Part shown: positions 39,420-49,808 of the stretch, in pieces
Position numbering within the stretch: the stretch's first letter is position 1
Layout of the letters: each line of letters opens with the position of its first letter
Source: Cyanobium sp. N.Huapi 1H5
GTDB taxonomy: Bacteria > Cyanobacteriota > Cyanobacteriia > PCC-6307 > Cyanobiaceae
Direction: 5' to 3'
DNA length: 64,000 nt
Assembly (NCBI RefSeq): GCF_024345535.1
Contig: NZ_JAGQBH010000002.1
Span: forward strand, 456,709 to 520,708
Program-made: the position numbers and the translations under genes
The notes under the pieces: model-generated
Told to the model about the DNA's origin: nothing
The model's input: only the letters and a program-made list of their open reading frames with translations
Database searches by the model: none

Positions 39420-40718
39420 TCAGCCTGGCAGCAGGCTCGCCGCCAGCGGCGCGGCCGCCGCCAGCAGCGGTGAGGTGGAATCGTGCCCCCCCGAAAGCAG
39501 GCGGGCCATCTCCATCTCCTCGCTCTCCTCGGGCAGGGGCACCACCCCCTCCGCCAGCTCCATGCTGGCCATCCCGCCGGACTCCAGGCGCATGCAGCCG
39601 CCGGACTCCGAGCAGAGAATCACGCACAGGGGGGGGCGCTGCTGCGGTTCACAGATCAACCGCATGCCGACGATGGCGCCGGGGTGGGTCTTGGGCGCGC
39701 CCATGGGCACGGGCATCAGGGTGAACTGGACCGCCACCCCGTCGGTGCGCTCGAACTCCGCCGTGATCCCCGGGCCCGGACCGTCCACCTCCACCGCGTA
39801 GCTGGTGATGAGGTGCCAGCCGAGGCGGTCGGCGATCCAGGCGGCCAGCAGCAGCCCCTTCACCGGGTGGTCGCCCTCCACGTCGATGTCCAGCTGCACC
39901 ACGTGGCCGAGGGCATCGCGGCGGGACGGGGGATCGAACACCATGGCCAGGGATTCGCGCCAGGTGCGCAGCCGCAGCCAGTTGAGGTCGTTGACGGCCT
40001 GGCCGGCGCTGATCCGGGCCAGCATCAGGTCGAGGCAGCGGCGCGGCTCCCCGAGGGAACTGTCGATCACCAGCCGCCGGGGGACCGGCGCCAGGGCCTC
40101 CAGCATCTCGGAGGGCTCATCCAGGCTGCTGTTCCACCACACCCAGCAGGGCAGGGTGTCGTCCACCAGGGAGCCGATCAGATCGAGGCTCTGCTTCAGG
40201 GCGCCCATGCCGCCGCGCAGCACCACCACGTCACCGCAGGCGGCGCCGGCGCCGCCCTCCTCCGGCAGGGGGCAGTAGGCCGCCACCAGGGTCTCGAGCG
40301 GATGGCCCGGGTCGAGGGTGGGGGCCAGGGTGATCAGGCGCCGGGGCATGTGGGCGCTGATGGCGCTCTCGACGAACTGGCCGCGCAGGTCCTCGGGCCG
40401 GTGGTTCCCCTCCTTCTGGCCGATGGCCCAGGCCAGGCGGGGATCCATGGGTGCCGTGCTGTACGGCAGACCGGTCTCGGGCACGGCCTGGCGGGCCGCC
40501 TCCAGCAGTTCGCTGCGCAGCAGGCCGGTGATCGGGCCGTCGACCCGGCCGATGCGCACCATCTGCTGCTCCAGCCAGGAGGGCTCCCACACCACCAGGG
40601 TGAAGGTGGCGGCCCCGGTGGAGCCCTCCAGGTCATGGGTCCAGAGACGGTGCAGGTAGGGGTTGACCTCCTCGGGCGGCAGATCGAGGGGGGCCTGGAG
40701 GGTGAGCTGGGGAGCCAT
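39420..40718 (-). CDS. opcA: Glucose-6-phosphate dehydrogenase assembly protein OpcA
   Basis: A 432-residue protein needed for full activity and thioredoxin-linked redox control of cyanobacterial Zwf. It matches the OpcA/DUF5601-type layout: an N-terminal domain (TFTLVVWEPSWLEQQMVRIG), a central part (DTLPCWVWWNSSLDEPSEML), and the conserved RTWRESLAMVFDPPSRRDAL. Several Cys lie in the C-terminal half (LICEPQQRPPLCVILC, ESGGCM), consistent with redox sensing. It follows zwf by 71 bases on the same strand, the standard arrangement. Confidence 0.93.
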   Translation of the reverse strand: MAPQLTLQAPLDLPPEEVNPYLHRLWTHDLEGSTGAATFTLVVWEPSWLEQQMVRIGRVDGPITGLLRSELLEAARQAVPETGLPYSTAPMDPRLAWAIGQKEGNHRPEDLRGQFVESAISAHMPRRLITLAPTLDPGHPLETLVAAYCPLPEEGGAGAACGDVVVLRGGMGALKQSLDLIGSLVDDTLPCWVWWNSSLDEPSEMLEALAPVPRRLVIDSSLGEPRRCLDLMLARISAGQAVNDLNWLRLRTWRESLAMVFDPPSRRDALGHVVQLDIDVEGDHPVKGLLLAAWIADRLGWHLITSYAVEVDGPGPGITAEFERTDGVAVQFTLMPVPMGAPKTHPGAIVGMRLICEPQQRPPLCVILCSESGGCMRLESGGMASMELAEGVVPLPEESEEMEMARLLSGGHDSTSPLLAAAAPLAASLLPG

Positions 40719-40789
40719 GGGCGCGGAAGGGGCGGAGATCGCTGGACTGCGGAAGGGGAACGGAGCGCGGGGGGCCCTGGAGCCGTGTC

Positions 40790-42313
40790 TCAGGGACGCC
40801 GCCAGATCAGACCGTCCCTGGCCAGGAGGCCATCGGCGGCGGCGGGACCCCAGGTGCGGGCCTCGTAGGGCTGGACCGGCAGCTGCCAGGGGGATTCCTC
40901 GATCAGGGCCAGCAGCGGGGTGTACAGCCGCCAGGCCGCCTCCACCTCGTCACTGCGGGTGAACAGGGTGGGATCGCCCAGCATGGCGTCGGCCAGCAGC
41001 CGCACGTAGCCCTCGTCGGAGGGCTCGCCGAAGGATTCGTCGTAGCTGAAGGCCATGTCGACCGGCCGGCTGCGCATGCCGGAGCCGGGGGCCTTGACCT
41101 CGAACTTGAACTCGGCGCCCTCGTCGGGCTGGATGCGCAGGATCAGCTGGTTGGGGGTTGGGGCGCCACCGGCGGCGTCGAACAGGTGCACCGGAGCCTC
41201 CCGGAAAGTGAGCACCACCTCGCTGAGGCGCTTCGGCAGCCGCTTGCCGGTGCGCAGATAGAACGGCACCCCCTGCCAGCGCCAGTTGTTGATGGCCACC
41301 TTCATGGCCACATAGGTTTCGGTGGTGCTGTTGGCGTTCACCCCCGGCTCCTGGCGGTAGCCGGGCAGGGGCCGGGCCATGCTGCCGCCGGCGGCGTACT
41401 GGCCCCGCACGCAGCACTTCCAGGGCTCCTCCTCGTTGGCCAGGCTGGCCGACTGCAGCACCTTGGCCTTCTCGTTGCGGATGGCCTCCGGATCGAAGCG
41501 GCCGGGGGCCTCCATGGCGGTGAGGGCCAGGATCTGGGTGAGGTGGTTCTGCACCATGTCCCGCAGGGCGCCGGACGACTCGTAGTAGCCGGCCCGCTCC
41601 TCCACCCCCACGGTCTCGGCGGCGGTGATCTGGACGCTGGAGATGTAGTTGCGGTTCCAGATCGGCTCGAAGATCGTGTTGGCGAAGCGCAGCACCAGGA
41701 TGTTCTGGACCGTTTCCTTGCCCAGGTAATGGTCGATGCGGAACACCTGGCTCTCCTTGGCGCAGGCCTGCACCACCTTGTTGAGGGCCTGGGCGCTGGC
41801 GTAGTCGCGGCCGAAGGGCTTCTCGATCACCACCCGGCTGCGCTCGGCATCGGCCAGCAGGCCGGCACCGGCCAGGGCACGGCAGCCGCTGCCGTAGAAC
41901 TCCGGCGAGACCGAGAGGTAGAAGGTGCGGTTGCCCCGGGTGGCCCGCAGCCGGTCGATGCTCTCCAGCCGCTGGCCGAGGCGCACCAGGTGATCGGGCT
42001 GCTGCAGGTCGACCGGCTCGTAGAAGAGGCCCTGGGCGAACTGGTCCCAGGCGGTGCGATGGGAGGCGATCTCATCGGCCAGGGCGGCGCCCATCTTCTC
42101 GCGGAACTCCTCATCGCTCCAGGTGCGTCGGGCGCAGCCGAGCACGGCGAACTCGCTGGGTAGGCGTCGCTGGCGGAACAGCTCGAACAGCGCCGGGATC
42201 AGCTTGCGGTGGGTGAGATCACCGCTGGCCCCGAAAATGACGATGCACTGGGGCGAGATCACCCGCTCCTGGCGCAGACCAACCCGCAGGGGGTTGGTGA
42301 GGATGGCGGTCAT
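40790..42313 (-). CDS. zwf: Glucose-6-phosphate 1-dehydrogenase
   Basis: A 507-residue NADP-dependent enzyme that opens the oxidative pentose phosphate pathway. The NADP site is IVIFGASGDLTHRKLIPAL, the catalytic signature RIDHYLGKETVQN (about residues 192-204), with VIEKPFGRD and RTGKRLPKR downstream. Length and the ATG at 42313 are normal. It heads the zwf-opcA-cobB-acylphosphatase-GAP gene run. In cyanobacteria this pathway supplies NADPH at night and is inhibited in the light through OpcA and thioredoxin. Confidence 0.97.
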   Translation of the reverse strand: MTAILTNPLRVGLRQERVISPQCIVIFGASGDLTHRKLIPALFELFRQRRLPSEFAVLGCARRTWSDEEFREKMGAALADEIASHRTAWDQFAQGLFYEPVDLQQPDHLVRLGQRLESIDRLRATRGNRTFYLSVSPEFYGSGCRALAGAGLLADAERSRVVIEKPFGRDYASAQALNKVVQACAKESQVFRIDHYLGKETVQNILVLRFANTIFEPIWNRNYISSVQITAAETVGVEERAGYYESSGALRDMVQNHLTQILALTAMEAPGRFDPEAIRNEKAKVLQSASLANEEEPWKCCVRGQYAAGGSMARPLPGYRQEPGVNANSTTETYVAMKVAINNWRWQGVPFYLRTGKRLPKRLSEVVLTFREAPVHLFDAAGGAPTPNQLILRIQPDEGAEFKFEVKAPGSGMRSRPVDMAFSYDESFGEPSDEGYVRLLADAMLGDPTLFTRSDEVEAAWRLYTPLLALIEESPWQLPVQPYEARTWGPAAADGLLARDGLIWRRP

Positions 42314-42419
42314 GGGGAGGGCGTCCGGTCATCCCTGGTTTAACGGCGGCGCAGGCATCCCGCTGCATCGCTGCCACAGGGAGCCTGCCGGTGTGAGCAT
42401 TCTCGGATCGTCAGCCAGC

Positions 42420-42444
42420 AAAAAGGCCCGCCGGAAGCGGGCCC
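42420..42444 (-). terminator. Rho-independent terminator of petH
   Basis: On the minus strand, a stem GGCCCGC/GCGGGCC (plus 42425-42431 and 42437-42443) with a 5-base loop is followed at once by TTTTT (plus 42420-42424). It lies 38 bases past the petH stop and reads in the same direction, and it separates petH from zwf. Confidence 0.85.
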
Positions 42445-42481
42445 ATTGAACGGGGGCGGTGTGCCCCGTGGTGCGTTCGGC

Positions 42482-43744
<1,263 letters not shown>

Positions 43745-43749
43745 TTAGT

Positions 43750-44400
43750 TTGTGTTCCGTCGCACCAATCCCGGTGCCGACCGCTGCCACCCTCACGCAG
43801 GCCCCGAGCGAGCTCCGATCCGTCTTGGCACAGCTTCTGGCGTCGTTTCCCCGCCCCGTGCACCTCCCTTCCACTGAGGCCATGGTCGCCAGCGAGGCCA
43901 GTTGCGCCCTCGACACGATCCAACAGGAGATGGAGCGCCTCCCCCAGGGCACCCGGCGCCTGGCGGTGCAGCTGCGCCTCGATCTCCCCCCCGAGTGGAT
44001 CTGGTCGGTCCTCACCGACTACGACCATCTCGACCGCTTCATTCCCAATCTCGCCAGCTCCCGCCAGCTCTGGCGCCGCGGCAACCTGGTGGCCCTGGAG
44101 CAGGTGGGCACCCAGCAGTTCTGCGGTCTGCGCTTCAGTGCCCGCGTCCAGCTGGAGCTGAACGAGGAGCCGGAGCTGGGCCGCCTGGCTTTCCGCATGC
44201 TGGAGGGCGATTTCCGCTGTTTCCAGGGCGTCTGGCAGGTGGGTGCCGACGACACCAGCACCTGGCTCCTCTACGACCTCACCGTGCAGGGCAAGCCGGG
44301 CATGCCGATCGGCCTGATCGAGCAGCGGCTCAAGGAGGATCTGGCCAGCAACCTGCGGGGCGTGCAGCGCGAAGCCCAGCGCCGCGCCCAGCAGCTCTGA
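43750..44400 (+). CDS. SRPBCC family (START-like) protein
   Basis: A protein of up to 216 residues with a Bet v 1-like polyketide cyclase/dehydrase fold: LRLDLPPEWIWSVLTDYDHL, DRFIPNLASSRQL, and EGDFRCFQGVWQVG. Such folds bind hydrophobic ligands; in cyanobacteria the ligand is unknown. The TTG at 43750 is the longest start; a GTG at 43774 or ATG at 43882 (MVASEASCALDTIQQEM) may be the true one, and all keep the domain. It diverges from petH over a short gap, so the two may share regulation. Confidence 0.78.
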   Translation: MCSVAPIPVPTAATLTQAPSELRSVLAQLLASFPRPVHLPSTEAMVASEASCALDTIQQEMERLPQGTRRLAVQLRLDLPPEWIWSVLTDYDHLDRFIPNLASSRQLWRRGNLVALEQVGTQQFCGLRFSARVQLELNEEPELGRLAFRMLEGDFRCFQGVWQVGADDTSTWLLYDLTVQGKPGMPIGLIEQRLKEDLASNLRGVQREAQRRAQQL

Positions 44401-44518
44401 GACCCCTCGCCATACGGCCCTGATGCCAACGTCATTCGCTGGGAGCTGTTGAACAGCACCCCGCGATGAGGAAGGGCGCGGGTCAGGACGGAACCGTCCC
44501 GAACCCGGAACCGATGCA

Positions 44519-44591
44519 TACCCCCAAGGGGATTCGAACCCCTGTCGCCTCCGTGAAAGGGAGGTGTCCTAGGCCTCTAGACGATGGGGGC
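44519..44591 (-). tRNA. tRNA-Glu (TTC anticodon)
   Basis: The minus strand folds as a 73-base tRNA with acceptor stem GCCCCCA pairing TGGGGGT (G1-U72 wobble), anticodon loop CTTTCAC (anticodon TTC), T-loop GGTTCGAATCC and discriminator A. CCA is not encoded. The G-U first pair is typical of cyanobacterial and plastid tRNA-Glu, which also donates glutamate for tetrapyrrole synthesis. It lies downstream of sasA on the same strand. Confidence 0.97.
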
Positions 44592-44655
44592 GAGGCCACA
44601 GCCGGCTTGGCGCCGATCTGATGTGCTGGACGCTACGGGCCGGAGGGACCCTTCG

Positions 44656-45888
44656 TCAAGGAAGGCCCTCGCCGCTGGGCCGGCCGGGGAGGGAGCGGTC
44701 CGGTTCCGGGGAGCTCTGGCCGGTCCAGACCGGCACGGTGAAGTTGAAGCAGGCGCCCTCGCCGGGTTCGGACACCACCCAGATGCGGCCGCCGTGCACC
44801 TCGGCGATGCGGCGGCAGACCGACAGGCCCACGCCGAAGCCGGAGGTGGTGCCGGAGGTCTGGGGCAGCCTTACCCGGTCCTGGAAGATGCGGTGCTGCT
44901 CCTCACGGGGAATGCCCGGGCCGCTGTCGCAGATGCTCACCTGCACCCACTGGCTGGTGCGGTGCATGAGGCTGAGGCTCACCTTGCCGCCGTCGGGGGT
45001 GAACTTGAGGGCGTTCTCCAGCAGGTTGAGGAACACCTGCCGCATGCGCCGCTGGTCGGCGTGGACGTCGGGCAGGTCGGCGGGGATGTCGGTGACCAGC
45101 TGCAGGCCCCGACCCACCCAGAGCTTCTCCAGCTCCAGGATGGCCTCGGCCGCCACCTGGCTGAGGTCGAGGCGCTGGGGGTTGAACAGGGCCTCCCAGC
45201 GGGTGGTGCCCACCTCCAGCAGGTCCCTGGAAAGGGCCTCGATGTCGTCGAGGCGGCGGTTGAGCACGTCGCGGAAGCGGCTCTCGTCGATCTGGCCCAG
45301 GGCATGGCTCTGCAGGGCCAGCTTGGCGGCGGTGAGGGGGGTGCGCAGCTCGTGGGCCACCATGCGCAGCAGCCGTTCCTGGACGCCCAGCCGCTCGATC
45401 AGGGTTTCGTTCTCCTGACGCAGCACCAGCAGCTGGTCCTCGAGCTGCACCTCCCGCTGGCTGCGGCTGCCGTCGATCTCCGCCGGCCGCAGGCTGAGCC
45501 CGAGGGTGGTGACCACCTCCATCTGCTGCCAGCGGGGCAGCCAGATGCGCAGCTGCTGGGCCAGGGTGTTGCCGGCGAAGACCTGCTTGGGCAGGGGATC
45601 GAGCTTGATCAGGGCCGGGGTGGCCACCAGCCGGTGCAGTTCGAGCAGCTCGGGATGGTCGGCCGGATCGGCCACCTGGAGGGACAGCTTGCAGGTGCAC
45701 TCCTCCGAATTCAGGAAGGCCAGCAGGGCCCGCAGGTCGGCGGAGGCCATGTGATGGCGGGCTGCCACCAGCAGCAGCCTGAGCGGTTTCTGGGCCTCAC
45801 CGGTGGCGGTGCCGGCCTCGGCCACCGCCGACGGCGGCGAGGTGGGAGGCGAGGTGGGCGGGAAATCGGGCTCCCCCAGGACCGGCAA
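44656..45888 (-). CDS. sasA: Circadian input/output histidine kinase SasA
   Basis: A sensor kinase of about 410 residues (longest start TTG 45888; GTG 45825 gives about 389). The N-terminal thioredoxin-like, KaiB-related domain ([20 protein letters not shown] to [17 protein letters not shown]) binds KaiC; a coiled linker ([16 protein letters not shown]) leads to HisKA with [17 protein letters not shown] and HATPase_c with [16 protein letters not shown] and [13 protein letters not shown]. SasA reads KaiC phosphorylation and passes phosphate to RpaA. The Pro/Thr-rich first 20 residues of the longest form look nonconserved. No membrane segment is present. Confidence 0.93.
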   Translation of the reverse strand: MPVLGEPDFPPTSPPTSPPSAVAEAGTATGEAQKPLRLLLVAARHHMASADLRALLAFLNSEECTCKLSLQVADPADHPELLELHRLVATPALIKLDPLPKQVFAGNTLAQQLRIWLPRWQQMEVVTTLGLSLRPAEIDGSRSQREVQLEDQLLVLRQENETLIERLGVQERLLRMVAHELRTPLTAAKLALQSHALGQIDESRFRDVLNRRLDDIEALSRDLLEVGTTRWEALFNPQRLDLSQVAAEAILELEKLWVGRGLQLVTDIPADLPDVHADQRRMRQVFLNLLENALKFTPDGGKVSLSLMHRTSQWVQVSICDSGPGIPREEQHRIFQDRVRLPQTSGTTSGFGVGLSVCRRIAEVHGGRIWVVSEPGEGACFNFTVPVWTGQSSPEPDRSLPGRPSGEGLP

Positions 45889-45993
45889 AGACAGGCATGC
45901 GGCAATGCACCCAACCTTATGGGGTTTTGGGCAGAACCCGGAAACGTCGCTAGGACTTCAGAGATCGCGTCCGTGCGCCTGGGTGGGCCCGCC

Positions 45994-46551
45994 ATGACCA
46001 CACCGACCCAGCCCGGTCTCTCCAGGGTTCCCCCCGTGCAGAGCCGCATCCGCCTCGACAGCAGCCTGCGGCGCTGGTTCGCCCGCAACCTGGGGCTCTG
46101 GCGGTCGCGCCGCACCTACTTCTTCACCGAGGACGACGAGGTGCTGCGGGTGGACATGAACCTGCGCATCGAGGTCCACAGCGAGCTGGTGGACGGCGAT
46201 GAGGGGTACCGGTTCACCTGGTGGGCGGAGGGGCACCAGCCGTTCTTCGACACCAAACCCGACTACCGGGCCGAGGGCACGATGGAGGCCTGGCTGTGCG
46301 GTCACCAGCTGCGGCGCAGCTGCGGCTACCTGGCGGGGGCCCCTACGGTCAGCCAGATCCGCCAGATCGATGAGCACACCATGGCGTTCCAGTCCCACTA
46401 CGACGACTGGGAAGTGCTCGAGCAGATCCGCCTGGTGGACCAGGACCGCTATCGCTCCCGCTCGATCCACACCTGGCGCCACGGCAGCCTCGAGCTGGTG
46501 GAGCTCCACCACGAGATCCGGCTGGAGGCGGCGGGAGAGCCGATCGGTTAA
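45994..46551 (+). CDS. Phycobiliprotein lyase-like protein (CpcS/CpeS family)
   Basis: A 185-residue lipocalin-like protein. The beginning of the fold, FARNLGLWRSRRTYFF, then RFTWWAEGHQPFFDTKP, LRRSCGYL, and DDWEVLEQIRLVDQDRYRSR resemble the S/U-type bilin lyases and related proteins that attach or chaperone bilins on phycobiliproteins. The ATG at 45994 (MTTPTQPGLSRVPP) follows 105 bases of divergent promoter shared with sasA. The family call rests on pattern recall; the chromophore and target subunit cannot be given. Confidence 0.58.
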   Translation: MTTPTQPGLSRVPPVQSRIRLDSSLRRWFARNLGLWRSRRTYFFTEDDEVLRVDMNLRIEVHSELVDGDEGYRFTWWAEGHQPFFDTKPDYRAEGTMEAWLCGHQLRRSCGYLAGAPTVSQIRQIDEHTMAFQSHYDDWEVLEQIRLVDQDRYRSRSIHTWRHGSLELVELHHEIRLEAAGEPIG

Positions 46552-46663
46552 TCGCTGTCAGGGCCGGGGCCTCGGCGGCTGGGCCGCCTCGCGGAGCGGT
46601 CTCTGCGGCGGGTGTGGCGGCTGCTGCGATGCAGCACGATGGTGGTTCACGGATCCCTATCCC

Positions 46664-47089
46664 TTGTCTCTCCTGCTCCGCCGCTCCCGGCCGCTGCTGG
46701 CGCCCCTGGTCGCCATGCCGCTGCTGCTGGCACCTCTGGCCGCCCAGGCGGCACCGGCCACCCCCGCCGAGATGGGGCTCTACACCCGCATCGGCGCCGT
46801 CAACGTCTGCATCTCCCGCGCCGCCGGCATCGACTTCGAGAAATCGGTGGGCATCGCCGGCGAAACCATCGCCCAGCTGATCCTCGGCCAGCACAAGGGC
46901 GAGATCCAGCAGGTGGGCACCAAGGCCCTCACCATCGAGGAGCTGCGCCGTGGCGCCATCAACTCGGCCGTCCTCGGCGCCGCCGAGATCTGCCCCAAGG
47001 AGGTGCCGGCCGACGTGATGAAGAAGGTTCAGGACGCCATCAAGCAGCAGGGCGCCGCCAAGCCCGCGACCCCGGCGGCCCCCAAGTAA
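46664..47089 (+). CDS. Conserved secreted hypothetical protein
   Basis: A 141-residue protein with a classic signal peptide (SLLLRRSRPLLAPLVAMPLL, cleavage after AAQA) and a mature part beginning APATPAEMGLYTRIGAVNVC. The body has two Cys (AVNVCISRAAGIDFEK and AAEICPKEVPADV) that may pair in the periplasm, then a Lys/Ala/Pro tail. Homologues in picocyanobacteria are often labelled cAMP phosphodiesterase, but I see no phosphodiesterase motif. The TTG at 46664 is chosen because the next ATG (46715) would destroy the signal peptide. pepN starts 7 bases downstream. Confidence 0.68.
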   Translation: MSLLLRRSRPLLAPLVAMPLLLAPLAAQAAPATPAEMGLYTRIGAVNVCISRAAGIDFEKSVGIAGETIAQLILGQHKGEIQQVGTKALTIEELRRGAINSAVLGAAEICPKEVPADVMKKVQDAIKQQGAAKPATPAAPK

Positions 47090-47096
47090 GCCCCTG

Positions 47097-49808
47097 ATGG
47101 CCGTCGTCCACCTCGCCGACTACCGTCCGGCGCCGTACCTGCTGGAGCGCACCGACCTGACGGTGCGCCTGTTCGCCGACCATGCCCTGGTGGAGGCGCG
47201 GCTGGCGTTCCTGCCCAGGCCCGGCGCACCGGTGGAGCCCCTGGAGCTCCGCGGGGTGGATCTGGAGCTGAGGGCCCTGGCGATCGATGGCGAGCCCCTG
47301 GACGCCGGGGTCTTCACGATCGAAGACGACCGGCTGTTGGTGCTGCAGCCGCCCCGGCGGCCGTTCGTGCTCACCAGCACGGTGTGGCTTGATCCGCGGG
47401 CCAACACCAGCCTCGAGGGGCTCTACGTCAGCGGCGGGATGGTCACCACCCAGTGCGAGGCGGAGGGCTTCCGCCGCATCACCTATCACCCGGATCGCCC
47501 CGACCTGCTCAGCCGCTTCCGGGTGCGGATCGAGGCCGACCGGGACAGCTGCCCGGTGCTGCTCTCCAACGGCAACGGCATCGAGGCCGGCGACCTGCCA
47601 CCCGGGCCAGGCGGAGAAGCCCGTCACTACGCCGTCTGGGACGATCCCTTCCCCAAGCCCTCCTATCTGTTCGCCCTGGTGGCGGGCCGGCTGGAGGAGG
47701 TGCGCGACACGTTCGTGACCGCCGATGGGCGCACCGTGCAGCTGCGCCTGCACGTGGAGCCGGGCGATGCCCCCTTCACCGCCCACGCCATGGCGTCCCT
47801 GAAGCGGGCGATGGAGTGGGACGAGCGCGTCTATGGGCTGGCCTACGACCTCGACGAGTACAACATCGTCGCCGTGCGCCACTTCAACATGGGCGCGATG
47901 GAGAACAAGAGCCTCAACATCTTCAACTCCAAGCTGGTGCTCGCCGACGCCGCCACGGCCACCGATGGTGAGCTGGAGCGGATCGAGAGTGTGATCGCAC
48001 ACGAGTACTTCCACAACTGGACGGGCAACCGCATCACCTGCCGCGACTGGTTCCAGCTGTCGCTGAAGGAGGGGCTCACCGTCTTCCGGGACCAGAGCTT
48101 CTCGGCCGATCTGCATGGCCATGCGCTCAACCGGATCGAGAACGTGGCGATGCTGCGCAACACCCAGTTCCGGGAGGATGCGGGCCCTACCGCCCATCCG
48201 GTGCAGCCGGATCAGTATCAGGCGATCGATAATTTCTATACCACCACGATCTACGAAAAGGGATCGGAGGTGATCCGGGTGCTGCACACCCTGCTGGGGG
48301 AGGAAACCTTCCAGCGGGGCATGGCCCTGTACGTGGAACGGCACGACGGCACCGCCGCCACCTGCGAGGACTTCGTCCAGGCGATGCAGGACGCGGCCGG
48401 CGAGCTGGCCGACAGCTGCCGCCTGCCGCCCTTCGATTTCGTGCAGTTCCGCCGCTGGTACCACCAGGCGGGCACCCCGGTGCTGCAGGTGCGGCGCCGC
48501 TGGAACAAGGCCGCCGGGACCCTGGAGCTGTTCGTGCGCCAGTCCACCCCCGCCACCCCGGGCCAGCCCCACAAGCAACCCCTGGTGATCCCCCTGGCCG
48601 TGGGCCTGGTGGGCCAGGCGGGCCAGCCCCTGCCGATGCGGCTGGTGGCCGAGGACCCCGACCACGGTGCGGCGCCTCTGATGGGCCGCCGCTGGGGGGC
48701 GGGCACGCGGCTGCTGCTGATCGATCAGGAGGAGCAGGTGTTCCGCTTCGAGGGGCTGCCGGCCCAGTCGCCGCCGCCGGCCCTCTCCCTGCTGCGCCAG
48801 TTCTCGGCGCCGGTGAAGGTGGCGCTCGGGCGGCCCTCCAGCGAGCTGGTGCACCTGCTGGCCGCCGACAGCGACCCCTTCGCCCGCTGGGACGCGGGCC
48901 AGGTGCTGCTGCGCCGCGCCCTGCTGCGCCGGGCCGCCGGCCGGGTGGATGGGGTGCTGGAGGACGCCCTGATCGACGCCTTCGGCCGGATCCTGGCCGA
49001 TCCCTCCCTTTCGGAGGCCAGCCGCAGCGTGCTGCTGTCCCTGCCGGGGCTGGCCGAACTGGAGGATGGGGCGCCGGAGCCCGACCCACCGGCCCTGTTC
49101 GCCGCCCTGCAGGCCCTGCGCCGCCGCTTCGGGGAAGCCCTGGCCGAGCCCCTGGAGCGGGCCCTGGAGCGGGTCAGCGCGCAGTGGTCGTTGGCCTGGC
49201 CGGAGGGGGTGGGCGACCGGATGCTGACGGGCTCGATCTGGAGCTGGCGGGTGGCCGCGGGGGATGCGGCGGCGATTGCGGCGGCCCGCGCAGCGGTTGA
49301 CGGCCCCTCGATGACCCTGGCCCGCGCCGGCCTGCGGGCGCTGCAGGACCACCCGATCCCGGCCCGCCAGGAGGCGGTGGACGCCTTCTACGCCCGCTGG
49401 GAGGAGAAGCCGGTGATCCTCGATTCCTGGTTCGCCCTGGAGGCCTCCGCCCCCTTCGCCGACGGCCTGGAGCGGGTGCAGGGGCTGCTCGACCATCCCC
49501 GCTTCGATCCGGCGGCGCCCAATGCGGTGCGGGCAGTGCTGGGGGGGCTGGCGGGCAATCCGCCGGTGTTCCATGCCGCCGACGGCAGCGGCTATCGCTT
49601 CATGGCCGGCCAGATCGCCGCCCTCGACCAGCGCAACCCGATCACGGCCTCGCGCATGGCCAAGGTGTTCAGCCGCTGGCAGAGCTACGGCCCCGGACGC
49701 CGGGAGCGGATGCGGGAGGCCCTGGAGGGACTGGCGGCAGCCGAGCTCTCCACCAACACCCGCGAGGTGGTGGGCCAGTGCCTCGGGGCCGCCGGCGGGG
49801 ACGCCTAG
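47097..49808 (+). CDS. pepN: Aminopeptidase N (M1 family)
   Basis: A 903-residue zinc aminopeptidase of the E. coli PepN type. Substrate motif GAMENKSLNIF (about 267-277) is followed by the zinc site HEYFHNWTGNRITCRDWF (H302, H306) and the third ligand Glu in SLKEGLTVF (E325). The catalytic Tyr lies in TTTIYEKGSEVIRVLH. The long C-terminal alpha-helical region (about 560-903) is typical of DUF3458-type PepN. It acts on peptides in the cytosol. The stop shares a CTAG with the convergent gene. Confidence 0.95.
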   Translation: MAVVHLADYRPAPYLLERTDLTVRLFADHALVEARLAFLPRPGAPVEPLELRGVDLELRALAIDGEPLDAGVFTIEDDRLLVLQPPRRPFVLTSTVWLDPRANTSLEGLYVSGGMVTTQCEAEGFRRITYHPDRPDLLSRFRVRIEADRDSCPVLLSNGNGIEAGDLPPGPGGEARHYAVWDDPFPKPSYLFALVAGRLEEVRDTFVTADGRTVQLRLHVEPGDAPFTAHAMASLKRAMEWDERVYGLAYDLDEYNIVAVRHFNMGAMENKSLNIFNSKLVLADAATATDGELERIESVIAHEYFHNWTGNRITCRDWFQLSLKEGLTVFRDQSFSADLHGHALNRIENVAMLRNTQFREDAGPTAHPVQPDQYQAIDNFYTTTIYEKGSEVIRVLHTLLGEETFQRGMALYVERHDGTAATCEDFVQAMQDAAGELADSCRLPPFDFVQFRRWYHQAGTPVLQVRRRWNKAAGTLELFVRQSTPATPGQPHKQPLVIPLAVGLVGQAGQPLPMRLVAEDPDHGAAPLMGRRWGAGTRLLLIDQEEQVFRFEGLPAQSPPPALSLLRQFSAPVKVALGRPSSELVHLLAADSDPFARWDAGQVLLRRALLRRAAGRVDGVLEDALIDAFGRILADPSLSEASRSVLLSLPGLAELEDGAPEPDPPALFAALQALRRRFGEALAEPLERALERVSAQWSLAWPEGVGDRMLTGSIWSWRVAAGDAAAIAAARAAVDGPSMTLARAGLRALQDHPIPARQEAVDAFYARWEEKPVILDSWFALEASAPFADGLERVQGLLDHPRFDPAAPNAVRAVLGGLAGNPPVFHAADGSGYRFMAGQIAALDQRNPITASRMAKVFSRWQSYGPGRRERMREALEGLAAAELSTNTREVVGQCLGAAGGDA

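Noticed and set aside
46664..47089. cAMP phosphodiesterase
   Set aside because: No metal-binding or phosphodiesterase motif; the protein is small and secreted.
47040..49574. Long minus-strand open frame opposite pepN
   Set aside because: Low-complexity His/Gln/Gly composition and no motifs, whereas pepN on the plus strand has all M1 peptidase motifs.
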